A program made the position numbers and the translations under genes. A DNA stretch of 64,000 nucleotides. It comes from Frankia sp. R82 (GTDB taxonomy: Bacteria; Actinomycetota; Actinomycetes; Frankiales; Frankiaceae). This document shows positions 59,152 to 64,000 of this stretch, piece by piece. Position 1 is the stretch's first letter; every line of letters starts with the position of its first letter. The stretch is from NCBI RefSeq assembly GCF_023716925.1, contig NZ_JAMQQG010000047.1, positions 1-64,000 on the forward strand, given 5' to 3'. Under the pieces are notes generated by a model that was given only the letters and a program-made list of their open reading frames with translations, was not told the origin of the DNA and did no database searches.

Positions 59152-59475
59152 TCAGTCCGGACGACAGGTCTGGGCGGGGATGTGGGCGGCGGCGTCGAGA
59201 ACGTCACACAGCACCGCGGTGGCCGCTGCGCCGAGGGTCGCGCACCGGTCCACCCAGACCCGTCGGCGCTCGCCGACGCGTCGGTCCTCGACCTCCAGCG
59301 GGCCCAGGACACCGCCCATCGCCGCCTGCAGGTGCGCCCACTCGTGTGCGGCCGACCAGCTCGTGAAGGAACCGAGGTACTCGCCGTCGTAGTCGTAGAC
59401 ATGGCAGGGCCGTGGGCCCGTGGGTCGGTCCGCCCGCATCACAGCCAGCCCTTCGGGGTCGGGGAAGCCACTCAT
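59152..59475 (-). CDS. Small hypothetical protein
   Basis: This gives 107 residues from ATG 59475 (ATG 59481 is the alternative). HVYDYDGEYLGSFTSWSAAHEWAHLQAAMGG looks like a genuine globular segment, and EDRRVGERRRVWVDRCATLGAAATAVLCDVLDAAAHIP follows. I do not recognise a family. The coding strand has actinobacterial codon preference. TATGAT immediately upstream on the minus strand could be a -10 box, which would suggest a leaderless start. It lies 22 bases downstream of the epimerase gene, in the same direction. Confidence 0.5.
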   Translation of the reverse strand: MSGFPDPEGLAVMRADRPTGPRPCHVYDYDGEYLGSFTSWSAAHEWAHLQAAMGGVLGPLEVEDRRVGERRRVWVDRCATLGAAATAVLCDVLDAAAHIPAQTCRPD

Positions 59476-59502
59476 GATCATAGGGTGGGGCGGGTGGATT
59501 GA

Positions 59503-60498
59503 TCAGGTGATGATCGGCACGTTGCGCTGGCGCGGCGGCACGCCGGTGCCCCCGGCAGCCCGTCCGTGGCACCAGGCGTCGGCGACGATCCGTTCGATGC
59601 TGGAACACGGCGAGCTCCAGCCGAGCTCCGCCCGGATGCGCCGGCTGTCGCCGATGAGTGCCTGGGGCTCGGCGACCGGCGGGCAGTGCACCCGGCGCAC
59701 CGGGCGCCCGCTGACCCGCCCGACCGCGGCCAGGACGTCGATGACGCTGACCCCCACCCCGCTGCCGACGTTGTAGGTCGCGCAACGCCCGGGTGCGGCC
59801 ACCGTCAGGGCGGTGAGGTAGGCGGTCGCCATGTCCCCGACGTGCACGTACTCCCGCAGCGCCCGGCCGTCCCCGTTGACCCGGAACACGTCCCGGCGAC
59901 CGCTGGCGACCGCGATCGCCGATGGGATGATGCGGCTGTCATCGGAGTCGAAGTGGCCGAGGGCGGCCCCGGCCACATTGAACGAACGCAGGATCACCGC
60001 GCCGACGAGTCCCGTGCCGGCCTGGTGGCCGAGCAGGCGTTCGGCGGCGAGTTTGGACGCGCCGTACGGATTGGACGGGTCCGGCCGGCGGCTTTCCGGC
60101 ACGCCGGTGAGGTCCATGTCCCCGTAGACGGCGCAGCTGGAGCCGAAGACGAGTGCGGGTGCCACCCCGGTGCGTTCGGTGCCGGCCTCCAACGCGGTCA
60201 GCAGGTTGGCGGTGCCGGTGAGATTGGCCTGGAAGTAACGCAGCGGCGCGGTGCGGGACTCCCGCACCCGAGTGAGCGCGGCCAGGTGGCACACCCCGTC
60301 GAAGCCCCGGGTGACCCCGGCCGCGGCGAGCGTGGGCGAACGGAGCAGGTCCGCGACGACGACCTCGACCCCCGGCGCGAACGCCGGTGCCGCGGCCGGG
60401 TTGCGGACCATCGCCGTCACCGTGTGGCCCGCAGCGGCCAGGGCGTCCGTGACCACCGCGCCGATGAACCCGGACGCGCCGGTGACGAGTACGCGCAT
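59503..60498 (-). CDS. NAD-dependent epimerase/dehydratase (UDP-glucose 4-epimerase-like)
   Basis: The 331-residue protein has the extended short-chain dehydrogenase pattern: TGASGFIG (residues 6-13) for NAD, CHLAALTRV, the catalytic Ser-Ser near SSCAVYGD, and YGASK with Tyr/Lys. LRSFNVAGAALGHFDSDDSRIIPSAIAVASGR and EYVHVGDMATAYLTAL are typical of GalE-type epimerases. It interconverts nucleotide sugars, probably for cell-surface glycan, but the substrate is not certain. Two candidate partners (acyltransferase and O-antigen-ligase-like genes) lie 10 kb away. The gene after it is an XRE regulator on the same strand, 23 bases apart. Confidence 0.92.
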   Translation of the reverse strand: MRVLVTGASGFIGAVVTDALAAAGHTVTAMVRNPAAAPAFAPGVEVVVADLLRSPTLAAAGVTRGFDGVCHLAALTRVRESRTAPLRYFQANLTGTANLLTALEAGTERTGVAPALVFGSSCAVYGDMDLTGVPESRRPDPSNPYGASKLAAERLLGHQAGTGLVGAVILRSFNVAGAALGHFDSDDSRIIPSAIAVASGRRDVFRVNGDGRALREYVHVGDMATAYLTALTVAAPGRCATYNVGSGVGVSVIDVLAAVGRVSGRPVRRVHCPPVAEPQALIGDSRRIRAELGWSSPCSSIERIVADAWCHGRAAGGTGVPPRQRNVPIIT

Positions 60499-60521
60499 GA
60501 TCCGGATCAGCCTGCCCCGGA

Positions 60522-62033
60522 TCAGGCGCCGGCCCGCACCCGCAGGCCGGGCAGCAGGGTCTCCCGGTGGCGCCAGGCGAGTTCGAGGCAGGCCGCAGCC
60601 GACGGGGCGATCGGCTCGGTGTCGACGAGGCGCCGCAGCGCCGCGTGGGTGAACGGGATGCCCTCGGTCACCGCCCGGTTGGGCCCGGCGGTGACGACGG
60701 AACCCTCTGTGTTGCTCTGCACCATTCCACCGAAGAGCTTGTCGAAGGCGTCCGCGTCGATGACCACGACGGTGAGTATCTCGCCGAACAAGGTCAACGC
60801 GTCGAGGCCGAGGCCGAAGTACGACACGCGCATCGTCCCGGCGCGCCGCGCCTGCTCGAACGAACGGAACGGTTCGTCCGTCTCGTAGGCGATCGGACGC
60901 GACGAGCTGCCGTCGTGCTCGGGGTTGCCGAGCAGCTCCTCACTGAGCTCACGCATGATGTTGTGCCACAGGTCGAAGTCGGCCTGATGGTGCACGGCGG
61001 TGATCCCGGACGGCTGGAACACCCCGGCCGGGATCACGTGGTAGACCCCGCCAGCGGTGGCCACCGACCCGGCGCTGCGCCGGTGCAGGAAGAAGCTGGC
61101 CTGCCCGCCCCGGTCGTGCCGGATCGTCAGGGTGTTGATGGAGGGCAGCGCCACCCGGCGGGCGAAGTCGAACGGGCTGCCGATCCGGGCCCGGAACGGC
61201 AGCGCCGGCCAGGACAGGCCGGAGCCGGCCATCGCCGCGGCCGCCTCGTGGGCCACCGTCTCGCACACGTCCACCGCGTCGAAGTAGGTGGTGTGGCCGA
61301 AGTCGAGGGTCGGACGGTTGGTCGCGCTCGCCGGCGCCGTACCGTCCCCGCTGATGTCGAGCAGCCGGAAGCTCAACCGGTTCTCGAACAGGGTCGGTCG
61401 GTCGAGGTCGCGCATCGCCCGGGTGTAGCGCTGGTAACGGGTCTGCGGGTTGGCCCCACCGAGCAGCGGGCGGCTGCCGGCGGTCTCCGGTTCGTCCCCC
61501 TTGATCAGCGGCGGTTCGACCCCGTCCCGCCAGCGCAGCTCGACGTCGTCGATGTCGACCGGCCGGTCCCACACCCAGCCCGGACGCGACAGCAGGCCGC
61601 TGCCGAGCCGGTCGGTCTCCGGGTAGAGCCGCACGGCGGCCCGGGCCAGGCTGATCCGGTGGTGGTTGAGGTGGTCACGGGTCAGCCGCCAGGCGCGCTG
61701 GCTCGCGGCGACCTGTTCGGCGGCGGGGCTGCGGGGGGCGGCCTCGCGACGACGGTCGTTCATCGCCCCGGGGGCGAGCCCGACGTCCTCGGGAGACAGC
61801 GCCAGGTTCCGGGCGATGTGACGCAGCGTCGAGATGTCGTGGATCGCCCGCCGGCCGCTTTCGACCTTGGACACGTACGACTGGTCGAAGCCGAGCCGAT
61901 CGGCCAACTGCTGTTGAGTCAGCCCGTGAGCCTGTCGATAGGCCCTCAGGAGCTGGCCGACACCGACGCTGGCCGGAGTGGCCCGCGGCGGAGTCCAGAG
62001 CCAGGTGTGACCAGTCACCTGCTGTCCTCTCAT
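60522..62033 (-). CDS. XRE-family regulator with a Nudix-like C-terminal region
   Basis: This has 503 residues from ATG 62033, possibly leaderless; GTG 62018 with GAGGA upstream is an alternative. The helix-turn-helix (LLRAYRQAHGLTQQQLADRLGFDQSYVSKVESGRRAI) occupies residues 28-65. The rest has no clear domain until about 340-400, where YHVIPAGVFQPSGITAVHHQADFDLWHNIMRELSEELLG resembles the second half of a Nudix box (RELSEELLG for REUxEExGU), without the leading G-x5-E. A small-molecule-binding role is thus more likely than hydrolysis. DNA-binding regulators of this long type occur in Frankia and Streptomyces; targets are unknown, though the epimerase follows by 23 bases. Confidence 0.8.
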   Translation of the reverse strand: MRGQQVTGHTWLWTPPRATPASVGVGQLLRAYRQAHGLTQQQLADRLGFDQSYVSKVESGRRAIHDISTLRHIARNLALSPEDVGLAPGAMNDRRREAAPRSPAAEQVAASQRAWRLTRDHLNHHRISLARAAVRLYPETDRLGSGLLSRPGWVWDRPVDIDDVELRWRDGVEPPLIKGDEPETAGSRPLLGGANPQTRYQRYTRAMRDLDRPTLFENRLSFRLLDISGDGTAPASATNRPTLDFGHTTYFDAVDVCETVAHEAAAAMAGSGLSWPALPFRARIGSPFDFARRVALPSINTLTIRHDRGGQASFFLHRRSAGSVATAGGVYHVIPAGVFQPSGITAVHHQADFDLWHNIMRELSEELLGNPEHDGSSSRPIAYETDEPFRSFEQARRAGTMRVSYFGLGLDALTLFGEILTVVVIDADAFDKLFGGMVQSNTEGSVVTAGPNRAVTEGIPFTHAALRRLVDTEPIAPSAAACLELAWRHRETLLPGLRVRAGA

Positions 62034-62154
62034 CCGACAAAAGTGTTACGCGAAGTGAGCATAACGAGTCGGGCATCTGCGAGCGCAGTGACATAAATCG
62101 ACCACTCCCCTTCGGGGCGGTCCGGCGGCGTCCGGTGACTCCTGGCGACGGGTC

Positions 62155-62376
62155 TCATCCGTTTGACAAGCCGTCGTGAAGATCCCAGATGATCACAATG
62201 ATGATCACCACAAGTATCCAGCGCAGGAAGCGGATCCGGCCCCAGAACTCACCCGCGATCCCGCGCCCCGCGCGCGCTCCGAACACCAGCAGCGCGAGCA
62301 GCGCGCCACCGACCACGACAAGGAAGACGCCCGCATTGCTGTGGTCCACAGGGAAGACCATCGCATAGCGACCCAC
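62155..62376 (-). CDS. Small membrane protein
   Basis: This gives 73 residues from GTG 62376 (ATG 62361 is the alternative). Two hydrophobic segments (AGVFLVVVGGALLALLVFGA and RFLRWILVVIIIVIIWDLHD) frame a basic loop. No conserved motif is recognised. The coding pattern is consistent with a real small membrane protein, but no ribosome-binding site stands out. Confidence 0.5.
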   Translation of the reverse strand: MGRYAMVFPVDHSNAGVFLVVVGGALLALLVFGARAGRGIAGEFWGRIRFLRWILVVIIIVIIWDLHDGLSNG

Positions 62377-62625
62377 GGCGCCCTGACCGTCCCGGGTAAT
62401 TCATCCACCAGCTCCGTTTCTCCCGCGATGTCACCCGGCCGGTTCGCTGTTGTGGTGCGCCCGGCGAGATCCGTCCTGCCGCCCGGCCGATCTGCCCGTC
62501 CGCGGCGGCTCGCCGGGTCGTCGTGCACGCCGACGCCCACATCGACGTCCGCCTGGGCCGGGGTGCCGGGCGACGCGTGCACCCCCGTCGTAACCACTCG
62601 GCGCGCATCTGACGGGCGTCGTCCC

Positions 62626-62637
62626 TAGCCTGTTCGG
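62626..62637 (+). promoter_or_regulatory. -10 box of the pncB gene (leaderless start)
   Basis: TAGCCT (62626-62631) is six bases before GTG 62638, so the start codon would be the first transcribed base. No Shine-Dalgarno sequence precedes it. Confidence 0.45.
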
Positions 62638-64000
62638 GTGTCCACGGCACTTATGACCGATCGCTACGAGCTGACCATGCTCCGCGCCGCCCTGCAGTCC
62701 GGCGCGGCCCACCGGCATGTGGTCTTCGAGGTCTTCACCCGAGCTTTGCCGCCCGGCCGCCGGTTCGGCGTGCTGGCCGGTACGGGACGGCTGCTCGAGG
62801 CCCTGGCGGACTTCCGTTTCGGCCCGGACGAGCTGGCCGTCCTGCGGGCCGAGGAGATCGTCGACGAGGCCACGGCGGCGTGGCTGGCCGACTACCGCTT
62901 CCATGGCGACATCCACGCCTTCGCCGAGGGCGAGCCCTTTTTCGCCGGCACGCCCGTCCTCGTCGTCGAGGGAACCTTCGGTGAGGCGGTCCTGCTGGAG
63001 ACGCTGGTGCTGTCGATCCTCAACCACGACAGCGCCGTCGCCGCCGCGGCGGCCCGGATGGTCGCCGCCGCCGCCGGGCGACCCTGTCTGGAGATGGGTT
63101 CGCGGCGCACCCATGAGGCGGCGGCCGTCGCCGCCGCGCGGGCCGCCTACGTCGCGGGGTTCACCGCCACCTCGAACCTGCAGGCGGGCCGCAGCTACGG
63201 CGTGCCCGGCGTCGGGACCAGCGCCCACGCGTTCACCCTGGTGCATCCGAGCGAGGCCGACGCGTTCGCCGCCCAGGTGCGGGCGCTCGGTGCCGACACC
63301 ACCCTGCTGGTGGACACCTACGACGTCACCGAGGGGGTCGCCGCGGCGGTGGCGGCGGCCGGCCCGCGGCTGGGCGCGGTACGCATCGACAGCGGTGACA
63401 TGGCCGCGCTGGCCCGTGCCACCCGCGCCCAGCTTGATCGGCTGGGGGCGCCGGGCGCCCGGATCGTCGCCACCGGCGACCTCGACGAACATGCCCTGGC
63501 CCGCCTCGCCACCAGCCCCCTGGACGGCTACGGGATCGGGACGAGCCTGGTCACCGGGTCGGGTGCGCCCACGGCGGGTTTCGTCTACAAACTGGTCGAG
63601 GTGGACGGCGCCCCGGTGGCGAAACGGTCGGTGGGCAAGGGCACCCGCGGCGGTCGCAAGCGGGTCCTACGCCGTCACGATCCGGCCGGACGGGCGGTGG
63701 CCGACATCGTGCAGACCGAGGTCGTTCCGGCCGGGGCAACCTCGCTCGACGCGGCGTCGCTCGGGGGGAGGCCGCTTGAAGCGGCCCCGTCCGGGGGACG
63801 GTCGTCCGGGGTGACGGAGAACAGCCGGGACCGGGAGCTGCTGCGCCAGCTCGTCGTCGGCGGCAGGCTCACCGATGAGGGGCTGATCGGTCCGGCGGGC
63901 ACCGCCCGGGCCCGCGAGCACCATGCCCGCGCGTTCGCCGCCCTGCCGCGCAGCGCCGGTGACGTGCGCTTCGGCCAGCCCTGCCTGCCCGTCGTCCACA
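62638..64000 (+). CDS. pncB: Nicotinate phosphoribosyltransferase (3' end outside window)
   Basis: The frame is open from GTG 62638 (ATG 62653 as alternative) to the right edge, 454 codons. It begins STALMTDRYELTMLRAALQSG, the N-terminal signature of NAPRTase, and continues with VFEVFTRALPPGRRFGVLAGTGRLLEAL, GTPVLVVEGTFGEAVLLETLVLSILNHDS, SRRTHEAAAVAAARAAYVAGFTATSNLQAG, GTSAHAFTLVH and VRIDSGDMAALA. The enzyme makes nicotinate mononucleotide from nicotinate and phosphoribosyl pyrophosphate, in the NAD salvage (Preiss-Handler) pathway. A Gly/Ala insertion near residue 380 is variable. The family is usually 430-460 residues, so only the last residues are missing. Confidence 0.95.
   Translation, partial: MSTALMTDRYELTMLRAALQSGAAHRHVVFEVFTRALPPGRRFGVLAGTGRLLEALADFRFGPDELAVLRAEEIVDEATAAWLADYRFHGDIHAFAEGEPFFAGTPVLVVEGTFGEAVLLETLVLSILNHDSAVAAAAARMVAAAAGRPCLEMGSRRTHEAAAVAAARAAYVAGFTATSNLQAGRSYGVPGVGTSAHAFTLVHPSEADAFAAQVRALGADTTLLVDTYDVTEGVAAAVAAAGPRLGAVRIDSGDMAALARATRAQLDRLGAPGARIVATGDLDEHALARLATSPLDGYGIGTSLVTGSGAPTAGFVYKLVEVDGAPVAKRSVGKGTRGGRKRVLRRHDPAGRAVADIVQTEVVPAGATSLDAASLGGRPLEAAPSGGRSSGVTENSRDRELLRQLVVGGRLTDEGLIGPAGTARAREHHARAFAALPRSAGDVRFGQPCLPVVH

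Overview
The window is high-GC DNA with dense gene packing, many four-base stop/start overlaps and GTG starts, and several genes whose -10 box sits right at the start codon. It carries an ESX/type VII secretion locus, a PitA group in mycobacterial order, and actinobacterial families resembling DUF5994, DUF5709 and DUF3349. This points to an actinomycete, most plausibly Frankia or a close relative. The genus is an inference; the sequence was read by eye with no database search.

Region 1 (1-19 kb) is a type VII secretion locus. It holds the end of a ricin-type lectin protein, a one-pass membrane protein, an EccC-type three-motor ATPase, two WXG100-like proteins, a related protein with an EF-hand-like loop, a 2600-residue secretion-associated protein, and a beta-helix protein fused to an EccA/CbxX-like AAA+ ATPase. 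An ECF sigma factor and a phytanoyl-CoA-dioxygenase-like oxygenase follow. EccB, EccD, EccE and mycosin are not in the window.

Region 2 (21-38 kb) handles nitrogen from purines and ureides. A MarR/SnoaL/oxidoreductase set with an operator-like array comes first. Then come ureABC (no accessory genes), a divergent Tat-lipoprotein ABC importer of the NMT1/THI5 type, an adenine-deaminase homologue that has lost its metal ligands, a COG2865-type regulator, a MarR regulator, a Rieske oxygenase, allantoinase, an allantoicase-OHCU decarboxylase fusion, and 5-hydroxyisourate hydrolase. No uricase is present. The chain OHCU to allantoin to allantoate to urea to ammonia is otherwise encoded here. A CitE-like aldolase at 43.5-44.9 kb may belong to the same pathway.

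Region 3 (38-54 kb) is mixed. It has a SnoaL-like protein with a divergent LysR regulator, a PaiB-like FMN protein, the pitA-membrane protein-DUF3349 group, a DUF5994-like protein, the aldolase, a SpoU RNA methyltransferase, DUF2752-like and DUF5709-like proteins, an O-antigen-ligase-like membrane protein overlapping an acyltransferase tail to tail, a repeat-rich winged-helix protein and a branched-chain-amino-acid-type binding lipoprotein.

Region 4 (54-64 kb) has a Liv-type ABC operon with fused LivH-LivM permease, a sugar-nucleotide epimerase, an XRE regulator with a Nudix-like motif, small proteins, and nicotinate phosphoribosyltransferase running off the end.

Non-coding features of note are a two-copy intergenic element (about 21.1-21.5 kb and 33.5-33.75 kb) that supplies the stop codon of the adjacent minus-strand gene in both places, three heptamer tandem arrays at gene 3' ends, two strong inverted-repeat terminators and a degraded P-loop NTPase. 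No tRNA, rRNA, CRISPR array or intact insertion sequence was seen.
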